Source: Neodontobutis hainanensis
Taxonomy: Eukaryota; Chordata; Actinopteri; Gobiiformes; Odontobutidae
Length of the DNA: 64,000 bases
Direction: 5' to 3'
Assembly: GCA_024349245.1 (NCBI GenBank)
Contig: JALDNG010000038.1
Coordinates: 1,364,001-1,428,000, forward strand
Shown: positions 1 through 13,000 of the stretch, piece after piece
Position numbering within the stretch: the first letter of the stretch is position 1
Layout of the letters: each line of letters starts with the position of its first letter
Made by a program: the position numbers and the translations under genes
Notes under the pieces: model-generated
Database searches by the model: none
The model's input: the letters and a program-made list of their open reading frames with translations, nothing else
Told to the model about the DNA's origin: nothing

Positions 1-329
1 TGCTTTTAAACTCCTGCTCCAAAAAAAGATGACACTTGCTTAGTTTTCCTCATTTTTCCAAATAAGGCTGTCAGTCAAGAGAATGGAGCTTCTTTGTCTT
101 TAAAATTTGGAATATTAATTATTAATTACCATAAAAAACAGTTTTTTTGGACATCTTGCCACCTGTTTGGATCTGCTGTTGAGAACTAAAAGTGTTAGGT
201 GTATATGTGTCCACTGTGTTGGGTCAGAAATGACCAAACAGACAAACATGGTTTCGGGGCTATCAACAAAAATCACATTCAAAAATACCTGGACAGTTCT
301 AGATTTTGTCATGGATTTGGTGCTGCATT

Positions 330-735
330 AGTCCCAGGATTAGACCAGGTTTACATCTGGTTTAAGGCTGGTGTTTGATCAATGAATAGTTGTAGGTGCT
401 TTAGTTTTATTAGTGTGCATTAGTTTTGGTTTAGTCCTAGTTTAGATTGTTTTAATGCTTAGTTGTTGTTAATTCTTATGTTGTTGATTTAACTAAACCT
501 GTTTATGAGCTTTAGAGTCCATGGTCACCATCCTGGTTTAGTCCTGGTTTAGTCCTGAGCTATTCTTAGTCTTGTCCTGGTTCTGTCTTGGTTGAGCCCT
601 GGTCTAGGCCTGGTTTAGTCCTTATCTAATCTTGTTCTAGGTCTTAGGGGGTTAGCTCTGTTTTAGCCCTAGTTTAGTATTGCTTTAGTAGTTCAGTGTT
701 GTCTGGGCATTGTGTAGCCCTGGATTAGCCGTGGT
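330..735 (+). repeat. Degenerate short tandem tract, unit close to CTGGTTTAGTC
   Basis: Words such as TGGTTTAGTCCTGGTTTAGT, GGTTTAGTCCTAG, GGTCTAGGCCTGG and TTTAGCCCTAG recur at irregular spacing of about 11-13 bases. The best-preserved block is near 533-560. This looks like an old, heavily mutated microsatellite or minisatellite. It encodes nothing visible. Confidence 0.6.
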
Positions 736-1181
736 TCTTTCAGTCTATTTTGCTTTATTAAAACCAAGAGGCTAGTTTTCATTACACACTTTGCCATGAA
801 CCAAGAAAAGTTAGCTGCCAGCTCTTCTTCATTCAGCCTCCAAGGCCAGGACTCATAAGCTCTGTCCCACTGCTGCTCTGTCATCTAGGTGACTCTTTGA
901 GAGGAGGCTGTTATTTATTTCCAATTTCGACTTTAATAACAAGAAACCCCCAGCAGGAAAAGCAAAAGTGTTTTGTTACTGTTAGAGGTTAATGTTACAT
1001 GCTCCTAAATACACTGTTCATCAGCAGGACCACAATTCAGAGGCCCCTTTGTACTACATTATCTTCTCTTACAGCTCCTCAACCTCTGAAAGAGGTCAGG
1101 AAGACAGATCAAATTTACAGTACAATGGCCGGAGATGGATGTGGATGGTTTAAAATTGGTGAATGTATTTTAAAAAAAAGG

Positions 1182-1462
1182 TTAGTGGCTCAGTAGTACA
1201 GTGATTGTCTTTTAACGGGAAGGTTGGAGGTTGGATTTCCATTCTCTCCAGTTCATTATGTTGTTGTGTCCTTGGGAAAGACACAAACCCACCTTGCCTC
1301 CTGTATCTGTGGCACTGGTGTGTGAATGTTTGGTGATGGTCGGAGAGTCTGAAGGTGCAAAATGGCTGCCGCGTCTCCACCACCAGTGTGTGACTGTGGA
1401 GTGAATAAATAATGGACAAATATGAATAAAGCGCTTTGTTAACCTTAAAAAGTGCTTAATAA
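1182..1462 (+). mobile_element. tRNA-derived SINE, + strand
   Basis: A box-like TAGTGGCTCAGTAGT lies at 1183-1197 and a degraded B box GGTTGGATTTCC at 1229-1240. They are followed by the shared body TGTTGTGTCCTTGGGAAAGA, then GGTGATGGTCGGAGAGTCTG, GTGTGTGACTGTGGAGTGAA and AAAGCGCTTTG near the end. The same body words recur at 57725-57900. Boundaries are approximate. It is inactive in protein terms, and the 89-residue open frame on the other strand is an accident of the repeat. Confidence 0.75.
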
Positions 1463-3249
1463 ATCAGTCATATAGCATCATTATCAGTGGAACTCTTTTT
1501 TTTCCTCACCTATCTGCAGGTGAATGAGACCTTTTGACATATTTCCATCCGAAAAAGTTGAATTAAACCTAATTACAAACTTCATACAAAGGCAAACATA
1601 CTGTATCTGGTTTAAGAATGACTAAACTCAAAGATGCTTTTACCCTCCACCAATAATGATTTCATCACTTGGCAAGCCCAGAAAACAAGTCTAAATGGCA
1701 TTTTTTTCAAGTAAATGACCTCAATGGCTCTTCAGCAACAACTTTCCAAATTTCAGTCTGGGGTCACATTAAGTCCTGTAAAGTGGCTATAAAATAACTT
1801 GGTTCAATCATTCTTTGGTGTAAACCAATAATATTCCATGGTTCATATGGCCGGAAGACCGCTACACTTCTGTTTCTGAGAGACATATTGTAGCTCATTT
1901 AATCAACAATAACCATATGTATGAGACATCAAAGGAAGCAGCATGGTGCCATTTTAAAATATGCACAGTGACAATAAATGTAACAGAATCACAAGGCACA
2001 GGCTCCAAAAATAGGGCCATCTAAGGTCTAGCTTAAGCCTTGTTCTAAACCTGGTCTTTCTCTGAAGCAATAACACTATGCTTCTCTTTTCCCCCCGGCT
2101 GGTTACCCTGACGGATGAGATTATAATAGCTATAAGATTTTCTACAGTTGCATGTAATGACATCACATGTCTGCAATTTCAGCCAAAAAGGATGGTTAAA
2201 ACAAAAATATACAGCAACATATATGAATACAAAACATTCAACAAAGCCAATGTAAGTCCGCGTTATCCACTTTAGACAGCCCCAATTTTATTCAGAAATG
2301 AAATATCTCGTAAGAATTTTTTTAGTTGGTGTGGGGATTTACAACTCATCCAAACAATTTGTAAATATCCAACATGTTCATTATTTATGATCAAAAATCT
2401 TGGCGGCCATGGCATGAGGAGAGCCACAATGACAAACCAGTTTAGACGGGGCATTGTCACACAGAATTTACTCAAAGCAAGCTGACAAGAGGATTACTAA
2501 AGTGCTACGTCTACAGAACTTCATCCAGAGTGTTTGTAGAATTCTTACAGAAAATAGCAAGTCATATCAAGCAAAAATGTTAAATATAGGGGTACTTTTC
2601 CCGCTATGTGTATTATACACCCAGTATTGTAATCGTAGATAAACAGAAAGCCAAACTCCTTGCTCCTTTATTGCCGGTCTTCCCAAGACGGGCTAAAAAT
2701 TATGAGTGAAACTGAAATACAGGAACAGGAAAATAGAAACAAATAACCATTAGCTCTTAATAGAAGGCACCAACACCGTACATTGTACATGACTAGAGTG
2801 TTACGTTCACAAGTATATTGATCATTAATACTTTAGCAATATTTTGTTATGCTAATGAGGTCACGTATATGCATGAAAAGCGCCATTAATCTGATAATGT
2901 GTTTACTGTGATAATGTGTTTAATGTTTAATGTGTTTATTACTTGGGCAGGTTGCACGTGAGTAGTTGACAACACGTTTTTCTCATGAACTTCTTCTAAC
3001 TTACCCATAAAGCATTGCAGTGACTAACTAAACCTTCACAATAAAGCACAGGTAAACTAAGACTCTCTGCATATAAGATGATTTTAGCTGATTACCATTT
3101 TTACCATGAAGTGGATCAAATGAATTATGAAATATGATGATGAATTATGAACCAAGTTTTTACAAACATTTAAACATTTCTAATCTAAAGCTTTTTTAAG
3201 GGCAGAACAGGCTTTTTTATGGTGTGATGTCTCTAAACTATAAGACTGT

Positions 3250-3556
3250 ACCAAGCCTTTCTCATGGAACCCTTAAAAGGTGCTTGATTAAGGGTGCCTC
3301 CATACAGCAATATACAGCGATATACTGCCGTCCACCAGAGGGCAGGCTCCAAAAGCGGAAATATAAGGAAAATATAAAGAAATTTAATGGCGACTTTACA
3401 AGTGTGAAAATCATGTTTACAGCCTGGTACAAAATATGGCTCCGGCTCTAGAGCTGAGTTTTTACTACATGACAACTCTGGGGGAGGGTAAATTTTCGAT
3501 TAATACGTCTGTTTATGCCATCTGAAAAATATTGTTTTACTATGCAGAAAATTGGT
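3250..3556 (+). repeat. Dispersed repeat family R1, copy 1, with CTCF-like core
   Basis: This segment and 10148-10454 share the same order of words: CAAGCCT, ATACAGC.ATATAC, GCCGTCCAC, AGAGGGCAGG, AATGGCGACTTTACAAGTGT, AAAATCATGTTTACAGC, TGGCTCCGG, GACAACTCTGGGGG and GATTAATA. Copy 1 is interrupted by an AT-rich piece at about 3358-3385. It is probably a non-autonomous element (MITE or SINE-like). I found no clear terminal repeats. Confidence 0.75.
3332..3345 (+). promoter_or_regulatory. CTCF-like core in repeat R1 copy 1
   Basis: CCACCAGAGGGCAG fits the published CTCF consensus CCASYAGRKGGCRS at all 14 positions. Binding in cells is not shown by sequence. Confidence 0.45.
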
Positions 3557-3898
3557 ATTTTGCTCACTTTACAATTTTTTTTTCTTAGAAAGAATCATTA
3601 TATGTGGAAATGACAACATGACATGAATATAGTTGCTCTTTTCACTTTGTTCTCTTATTTGGCTTTCTCAAATTGAAAGTTCTCCAATTAGACAATTTCA
3701 AACCAAAGCAGCATTATTACTATTGAACTCCATCTAAGGACTTGTGACGATGCACCGTATGTTCACTAAAGACAGAAGGCAAATGCAAATATGTTGAGTC
3801 AACTAACCTTGTCTTGATTCAAAGTGTGCGGTTACAGTGTTTGAGCATTTAAATTGACTTTGCCTGTTATTTTTTATATATTTTTTTTTTCTTGGCAG

Positions 3899-4018
3899 GT
3901 ACATCTGTTGTCACTATAACTGCCACTGATGCTGATGATCAAACATATGGGAACAGTGCCAAGCTCGTGTACAGCATCCTACAGGGACAACCTTATTTCT
4001 CAGTGGATTCAGAGAACG
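3899..4018 (+). CDS. cdh10: cdh10-like exon 4 (EC2, first part)
   Basis: This 120 bp exon is bounded by a pyrimidine tract plus AG and by GTAAG. It starts with two bases of a glycine codon and ends one base into the next glycine codon. It encodes residues 1-41 of the window's protein: the EC2 beta strands with the calcium-binding DADD (11-14) and the type II signature YSILQGQPYFSV (25-36). The usual D-P-T-Y-G-N of the family reads D-Q-T-Y-G-N here. The 120 bp length equals the classical cadherin exon I remember at this place. Confidence 0.93.
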
Positions 4019-7000
4019 GTAAGACGCACGGGAGACACATGCTGTAAACTGATATCACACACGGTTTAGTTGGGTGTTAACAGAAACTAAACAAGGATGA
4101 AATATGGCACCTGCTCTCAGTCATGTGGTACAGAACTTGATTGGATTGAAGTGCACTTACTTTTTAAACATTGTGACTATAAACAGTATTTCCTTTGCAG
4201 TTGGTGCAGTTGTGTCACTATACATCTTCAAAATTGCATTTCAAGTTTTTTTTAAGGGACACATTATTAATTAATAAGACTACATTTATGCTTGAAGTAT
4301 AAGGTATCTTCAGTTTCCTTAAAATGCATAAGAAAACTGTCAAAACTAGCATTACAGTTAAAATAATTAAAGTTAAAATAATTGATGACATTATACAATC
4401 CCAGATCCTGCCCATTTAAATAATTGTTCTACAAAAGAGATATATAATATAATTAATATTTGTCTAAAATGTATTATGAAAAGGAAAGGAAACGTTACAA
4501 TAAGTCAGTTTTATTCATTAATGTGAAGACTTGCAAAATATGCTTATCATTTATGTGTATGTATATTGATACATCATATTAATATGAATATTTTCTGTTG
4601 TGTGACATTAGCATATCAATATCTGTGTAGTGTCTAAAAGTGATCACTAATTTAGTCTACTATGAAAAATGAGAATTATATAAATAATTTTTTTGAACGG
4701 AGCTTACAACTTAACCAAAGAAGGCTATACAACTTAAAGCATACACCTTTATAACTCATATTTGGCCAATGAAACACTCTACATTATATGCATATTGATC
4801 TTTGTGCGTGAACAACTTTACTTTATAACTTTACTTTTAGAAGCCTGGAACACAGAGGGGTCAAGCCTATGTAGGGATGCACTTTACATGTTCAGTTTTA
4901 TTGGATATGTGTCTCTGACTCTGCAACATAAAGCCAAGGTGCTCATTAGCCAGCCTAAACAAACTAATAAATCACTATAGACATCTTTGAAGCAGGTCAG
5001 TTGATGGCAAATTTATATTATTTCAAAGACTGTAACATTGTGTTTTACCAAAGCAAAAGTTGTTCAAGTCAAATTTCATTTTGCCTCCTACATTATTAGG
5101 TTTAGAAGATCCAGGACATTCGCATTATTTATTTTTGTTAAAGTTGCTTGTTTGCATTCGTTCCAAGCCCTGAATGAGATGATCAATATAATCACCAAGG
5201 CTTTTTACCAACCAAACAAGACGTGCTGAATGAATAAGTGCCATTGATCTCATACAAATTAAACATTCAATAGGACAGCAAATGCATTTCCCAATGTGCA
5301 ATTTGTGTTCAATTTGGCAACAGCAGTGAATATAATGTTCTACTTCCAGGCACCATTAAGACGGCTCTTCCCGGGATGGACCGAGAGGTCAAGGAAAACT
5401 ACCAGGTCGTGATCCAAGCCAAAGACATGGCTGGGCAGATGGGTGGGCTCTCTGGGACCACAACAGTCAGCATCACACTCACCGACGTCAACGACAGCCC
5501 CCCGCGCTTTGCAAACCGTAAGAAACACTTCTTTCAATGTTTTATAATTTTAAAACATTATGTGGTTCAATAAACATCAAACTTTGTTTTAGATGATTCT
5601 GAAATAAAGCTAAAATTGAGAACGTCTCCAGCATTTTCAGTTTGCTGATCATTAATCCTTATAGCCAGTAGAACATAAAAAAAAAAGTTTATATTCATGT
5701 ACTGTATGTATTGTAGTATATCATCAACGTGGATGGCAGCCAGTCATAGTAATGAATAGTTATTCATTTCCATCTAGGACAGTTACAAATACATACCAAC
5801 CCTACAAAATGAGGTTTTATAGAGCAAGCCTCTATCTTACATTTGCTTTTGACTGACTGTTGAATGCATTTGTCCAGATTCCTTTCGAGTGACGGCGGTC
5901 GAGTCCACTGAAATCGGAGGTGCCATTGGACGAATCAAGGCTGACGACCCAGATATCGGCCGGAACGCGGAGATGGAGTACACCATTGTGGGCGGCCACG
6001 ACACTTTCAACATTATCACTGATCAAACCACACAGGAGGGGGTCATTATCATTAAGAAGGTACTTTGTTAGTACTTACTTGTTCCTTTTCATTTGAAGTT
6101 ATTTATGCTGTGATTTATTTCCGTTAATTGACTGCATTGTGTTCCATAGTTCGGAGCCAGGCACCGCTAACAGCCTGGTCGCTAATTAAGAATGAATAGG
6201 CAATCAGAAGCTGCTCGAGAGAAGTGACATGTTTTCATACATCGACAGGGAAACAGACACTATAGTGTTGGAGAAATTCTACTCTTTAAAATAAAGCTTG
6301 AAATGGATTTAACGTTTTTAATTTTCACAAATGAAAAAACAGACCCAGCACTTAATCATTTGGAGTGTTTTTATGCAGCTTTTTCAACCATTTTGGTGCT
6401 TGTAAGTGTGTTGGCACAGCAGCTAAAGAATGTGGTATTAGTGAAATATTCAATCTAATCCATACTGTACGGCTCCAAAACAAAAGTGCTGCAAAACTTG
6501 GCTATAACCTGATCAGGACTATGTGAAATCTGGTTATTTACTTTATAAAATGTACTAACCTACTGTAGTTAGTGTCTTTATAAACAGTGGATCAGTATTT
6601 TTATCAGCGCTTTTATTCCTCTTAGTCTTGAGAATTTTCAAAAATGGTAGAAAGCGCATGAGGCATAAGGATAACTGGGCTTTCCATTCATAAATACCTG
6701 TCATTGTGTGGTCGAATGAGCATCCAGATGTTTAGTCACATTATGGTACACATAAACAAAATGGCAGTAATGGCAGATGCAGTACTGGGTTATAGGGTGA
6801 TGTTGTACACTTTAAGAGCTTACTATTTTCTGTTTTCCATCATTTTGTATTATAATTAAACTCTGAATTAAAGTTCAACCTCAGTGTCTATGCTAATTAA
6901 TAACAATTAAAAATAAAATGTTGTTCTCTGGAACACATAAACACCTAACAACAGTTGTCTAGACAAACAAAAGCACACTCATCTGCAAAATGCACAGCGC

Positions 7001-10000
7001 CGTAGAAGGAATGAATGAAGAAACAAAGGGTCTAGACCGTATCATTTGTTGATTTTTGTAAAGCAGACAAGCTGAATGTACTCACTTGTGGACACTTTCT
7101 TTCACTGTCTCTCCAGTGTTTTTGTCCTGTGCCACACTCTAGGTCCCATTTCTGAATGATCAGTGGGCTATATTTCTATCCTCTGTCTGGATGTTAAACT
7201 GCTACAAAGCCGTTTAGCTTGTCAAAATAAGTTTCCCAGATGTCTACCTTGATAGAAAGTGACAATAATATTTAGATAAATCAACAATGTATGCTGTTTA
7301 ACAAAGCCATCTTGTTGGATGTAGAGTTGTTTTTCTAAAATTGCACTTTCTTAATAGACTGGTGTTGGTTTGAAGACAGAACTATGGACGCTTATCTGAA
7401 CGACACTTTACCATTACAGATTTTCATGTTATAGCTTATCTGTTATAAAATAATTTTAGGCAAACACTGAGTACACTTCATGTTCACATTTACACTTTAT
7501 AAATTGTCAGTGTGGACAGTGTTTGGTATCTTTTGAAAAAATGTTTGTGGCCTAAGATTTCTTTTTATTGACATTTCTAACTATCAGCCTGAATAAGCTT
7601 GTCTAAAATTAACCAAAGTATTAATTTTAGGTACTGTCTATTCTTTTTCTGTTTATATTTAGACTCAGTCTGTTCTCAGTAAACGTGAATACAAAAGAGA
7701 CTAGTACAATTTAAGATTAAACAGACCCCTGATAGCATCTATTCTTCTTACAATACATATGACAGCATTGATTTTGGAGTCACAGTGTGAAACCAGAGCC
7801 CTTACGCTGGTGAAATGAATAATATAAATCCATGGTTTGCTCAGAACTCTTTTTAGTTTTCCCCTAAGATCCAACATATCAGTCTCTCCCCGCTTGGATT
7901 TGTGCGTTCGAATTTAAAGTATGAACAAGATAAAGGCAGACAATTGAAATGCAATGAAGTGCCAAAATCAAAATCCTAGAGGCGCAGCTTTTTTTTTTTT
8001 TTTTTTATTTATGGAAAAGTCCACAGCTCTGAGTGTGATGCTCTTTCATCTGCAGGCGCTGGATTACGAAACTAAGAAGGACTATGAGTTCAGAGTGGAG
8101 GTGAGAAATACTTACTTAGACGCTCGATTTATCCACGGGCTGCAGTTCAAAGACTATGCCACGGTCAAAGTGACGGTGGAGGATGTGGACGAGCCCCCGG
8201 TGTTTGTCAGAAACCCTTACATTATCGAGGTGCACGAGGACACGGCGTCCGGGAGCTTTGTCGGAGTTGTGTCGGCGCGGGACCCTGATGCTGAGAACAA
8301 ACCGGTCAAGTAAGTCTGAAATGTACAGTCAAATTTAACATGATGTCACTAAAAAGTTCAAATACAGGAGACTCAAACAAGGTCCCATTCACTCACACAC
8401 AAAAAAAGTCAAAACATAGATAATAAATAAAGATAATGCCAAGCTGTTCTGAAAAAGCAGACAGAGACATTTAAAGTACTTTTCTGCTTTCATATTTGCT
8501 GAAATTGTCTAATCTGATAAGGATCAATAGAAATTGCATCCTTGTAAATATTGCCAAAACAAAACCTCTCAAGAACTAACTTTACCCAAATAGTAATTTC
8601 CTTTTTTTTTTTTTTTAATAGCTCCGTCTTTAATTACACCCAGGTTAAATCAATACGTAACAAGCAGCACATAGTGGAAATACAAACTCTCCTCTTATCA
8701 GCTCATTTTTTTCAGCAGAAGAATGAGAATGTGCTCACTTGGCTAAATCTAATCCATCAACCAAGCCATGTGTCAGAAAAGAGAGAGGGGTAGGAAAGGG
8801 ATATTATTCACGGGTCCCTCCTGGTGATTTCCCTGCGGAAGATGGCGGTCCCCCTGTGAAGTGAATACACACACTATTTATTTGCCCGAATTATATAAGC
8901 CCTCTCCGGCACTGCACAAAGTCAAAGTGAAAGAGACTAATTTGCTCGATCGATTCTCACAGCTCAGTGGAGCTGCTGCACACATATGGTGCCTGCCCAT
9001 CTCCAACTCCGAGATACGCCACTGCCACATGCCGTATTGTGATGCATATTTAAATCGGGGGAATATTCAAGTTGACTATGACAAACGAGCCGCCGCTGGG
9101 AGGCATGTGTCATCTGCTGACAATGGGGAGCAAAGGATAGATTTGCTTGGTGAGATTATGAGTGATGAAGTCAGGAAGTGGTAAGTGTATTCGTCAGGCA
9201 GCCGAGAGACACAATATGCACTGTGCTGCTCTGAACATTCGTCCTATAAAAGGTATCTTATGGCACAAGTTAGCGCTTGGATTCATCATGGGCTCTAAAT
9301 GCTATGGTTCAGTGCAGACAAAGTGAAAACGGAGCCCATGCACAGACAGATGCTCCACTCTGGAAGCTATAAACTTTACAAATGACCACAGAACATTCGA
9401 ATAAAATCAAAATAGGCACTAACTGGTTATAAATATTACTGGTTAGTGTGTTTTTTAAGAATGATGACACTAATATTAGTGTCATCATTCACTTGATTCA
9501 GTTACAGAGCGTGTATGGCTTAATTTAAAATGGGTCAGGCTTAAGCAGTGTTTCACTGATTGGTTTTATGCATCTTATCACATCAAGTTTCTTCTGCATC
9601 TGTTAGTACTGCACCCTAGATATCCAGAGCAGAGGGTATCTAGCCTGGGCTAATTATTTTGAAAACATGGATGGTCAGGGTTACAAAACAGCTCGTATTT
9701 ACAAGCTAAAATGTTCAGAGCATTTTCCAAGTTCCCTTAAAGGTCCAATTCCTGATTTTGCCGTACCGGTCTCAGTCCCACCACTCACTTCTAACAGCAG
9801 CGTAGTAACCTTTTCTGCTTCTTTTATAAATACATAAATAAAAAAAAAAAATTTAATAATAATAATTTTTGCATAATAAAACACTATTATATTACAATAA
9901 ACCAAAGTTTAGCGCCCTCCTGAAACTTTTGGCTTTGGAGTCTTTAGCAATCCAGTAATTATCTCAGTAAGTGTATTATCTCTGCATCATTAAACAGTGC

Positions 10001-13000
10001 ATCAAAGCATTTCAAAGTGTAATCCGTGTTTAATTAGTTTTAATTTTATTAATTTATTTTATTTATTTATTTATTATTAGCCAGTTTTGTTGTTTAAATA
10101 AGGCAGAGTAAGCCATTTCCTGGTTAATTTTGTTGCTGGCTTCAATGTCAATCAAGCCTCTCTTATGAAACCCCTTTAAAGGCCCTCGAGTAAGGGCGCC
10201 ACCATACAGCGATATACAGCAATATACAGTGATATACCGCCGTCCACTAGAGGGCAGGCCCTAAAAGCAGAAGAATGGGAAAAAAATCCAATGGCGACTT
10301 TACAAGTGTAAAAATCATGTTTACAGCTTGGTACAAAAGATGGCTCCGGTCTCTAGAGTTTTTACTATGTGACAACTCTGGGGGGGGGGTGAATATTTGA
10401 TTAATATGTTCGTTTATGTTTTTTTTTTTTTTATGTTTTACTCTGCAGCAAAAGCGGAAAAGCTCGGATGTTACTGCCATTTTATTGCCGTGTCATAACG
10501 ACAATACCGGGGAATAGGGGAACAATGTGTCCATAGTATATACTGTCATTGGTGTCAACCAATGGGAATGCTTCTTTTTTTTCCTGAAGCGAGCTGTGAT
10601 TGGACAAACTTCTGCTGTGGGCTGATTGTTGTCATCTATTTTAAATTTTTAATCATTAAGCCTAGATAATGTCTTAGGGTCTCCTTTTTAAATACCCATT
10701 TAAGTAATAGGACATAAATTCTCAGAGAAAATTAATGAGTTCCTACTCTTTTAACATTGTATGACGTTCAACTTATTAATTAACTCTCGCCAACTGGAAA
10801 ACATGGATTATTTATTTTTATTTATTCAGTAGTAAACATTGGTTTCTGTTGGAATCAGTCATTAATGTTGCTTAAAGTGTAATTGCTGCTTGAAGCTTTA
10901 TCTTCAATCACAACCCTGAATGATAGCACTTTGAAACAAGTTGCTATAAAATGGCACATTCTCATGGGTCGTTATGGTTTTGATTTTAATTCCGACTTGG
11001 CTGTAAAAGCTGCAAAAAAAGTGTCTGCATGATTGCCGAAAGCAATGTGTTCATTTCAAAATAGATCCACAAGGCCAGTTGGCATAAAGCAGCTAGAAAA
11101 CATGCCTCTTCATTTGTAGTTTGGTAAAAGGTTGTTCGTTTGACAGTTTCAGCCATGGTGTCGACTGGTAACCAATCCGTGACTCTCATGTTGCATCCCC
11201 AGACTGTTATTTTTTATAATGAGACAAAAATGTGCTCTGCTTTTTCAGATACTCCATCGATCGGCACACAGACCTAGAAAGGCTCTTCAACATCGATTCA
11301 GTGAATGGCACGATCACTACCCTCAAAGCACTTGACAGAGAAATGTCCAAATGGCACAACATCTCTGTGGTGGCCACTGAGATTAGTAAGTATCAGGTGG
11401 TGTGATTAATTAGAATTAACCTGTCATTATACTAACTGTTATTGTTTATTTCAGATAACCCACGAGAGACAACTCGAGTGCCTGTGTTCATCAAGGTTTT
11501 GGATGTAAACGACAACGCACCTGAGTTTGCAATGTCGTATGATACCTTTGTCTGTGAAAACGTCAAAGCAGGACAGGTGACAAAACAAGCTACATTATTT
11601 TTCATTAAATCCATCCATCCATCTATCCATCCATCTTATACCACTTATACGGGGCCGGGTCGCGGGGGCAGCAGTCTAAGCAGAGACCCCCTGACTTTCC
11701 CTCCTCCAGACACTTCCTCCAGCTCTTCCGGGGGGATACTGAGGCGTTCCCAGGCCAGCCGAGAAACTAGGTCTTCCCCGGGGTCTCCTCCCGGTGAATA
11801 ATTATAACATAATTGCAAATATATGTTAATCAGTTAAGCAAAACCACTTGAGTTTACGACAAGCAAACTACGCATTAACCAGTTTCCAACAATTTATATT
11901 TTTTTTGTGGCAGTGGTAGATAAAAAGGTAGATACAAAAATTAACCTCAGACTTCTGATTTTTCAAGAAGACTTGTCATAATACAGAAATAACATTCACA
12001 ATCTAAGAAAAAATAAACTGCCAAAGTTACATTCACCTACAGCTCTTATATTTACATTACATTTTTTCATTTAGCCGACGCTTTTATCCAAAGCGACTTA
12101 CATTAAGTTTCCATTCACCAGTGTTACAGCTGGAACACCACTGGAGGCTAGGTGGGTTAAGTGTCTTGCCAAAGGACACAACATTATGAACTGTAGGGAG
12201 AGCAGGAATCGAACCACCAACTTTCCGGTTGAGAGACAACTGCTCTACCACTGAGCCACTGCACCACGTATATGTGTCATTTTGTATTTTAACCCATTTC
12301 CCAGTCCCACTCTAGATTCAAACAAGATAACGCCTACATAATCTGGTCATACTCTCAAGACTAAGACCAGGGGAATACTTCACCACTAATGATTGGGTTA
12401 ATTATCAGGCTCTGCTGTTTGTGTCTTTGTTCAAGTAAAGTGCCACTTGCACAGCACACAGCCAAAGGAACATTAGCAGTTGACAAAGTGGTGCTTATTA
12501 CTGAATAAAACAGGAACACACTGTAAAATGTTGCATCTATGAATCAATGAGCAACTGTTTTGTATCAAAAATAGCAACATAAAACAAAAGAAGCCATGTA
12601 CGAAGGACCAGCAATTTCATTTTTTTTTCCTCTTGCAGCTCATTCAGACCATAAGTGCAGTGGACACAGATGAACCTCTTGTTGGACACAAGTTTGTGTT
12701 TAGTATAAGTGCCAGCAATCCAAACTTCACCATCGACGACAGGGAAGGTAAAACAACTCTGCTATTTTTATGTACAAAATACTATTTGTCATCTAATTAG
12801 TTACCAGTACTACCTCTAAAGAACTGTGCTAAATGAACTGTCTCATCACTTCCAAGTGTCTTTTATTTGGTTCTTTACACAGATAACACGGCCAATATCC
12901 TGACTCGGAGGGAGGGCTTCAGCCGGCGCGAGATGAGCGTTTATTTTCTGCCCATTGTGATCTCAGACAACGACTACCCCATTCAGAGCAGCACCAGCAC

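Larger units (their letters stand above)
1..3898 (+). other. Cadherin intron 3 (3' part), no exon seen
   Basis: I see no EC1-like exon here in any frame, so the preceding coding exon must lie left of the window. The stretch contains a degenerate CTGGTTTAGTC-like tract (330-735), a tRNA-derived SINE (1182-1462) and a dispersed repeat with a CTCF-like core (3250-3556). A long T run leads into the exon 4 acceptor at 3897..3898. Confidence 0.7.
8310..11248 (+). other. Cadherin intron 7
   Basis: This 2939 bp intron contains a GC-richer complex island (about 8810-9260), a perfect 32 bp palindrome (9459-9490), the second copy of dispersed repeat R1 (10148-10454) and short A/T runs. The 107-codon open frame at 8861-9184 has no matching cadherin exon and would break the conserved phase 2 junction between exons 7 and 8. 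Confidence 0.8.
11577..12638 (+). other. Cadherin intron 9 with two mobile element fragments
   Basis: This 1062 bp intron holds an RTE/Rex3-like tail on the minus strand (11612-11800), a SINE on the minus strand (12052-12267), and a segment repeated in intron 11 (12465-12530). Confidence 0.85.

Noticed and set aside
8861..9184. Extra cadherin exon
   Set aside because: Exons 7 and 8 join correctly in phase 2 to give the conserved KYSIDRHTD wording without it, and its translation has no cadherin features.
12205..12263. tRNA gene
   Set aside because: The A and B boxes belong to a SINE. The cloverleaf is not complete and the SINE body and tail follow.
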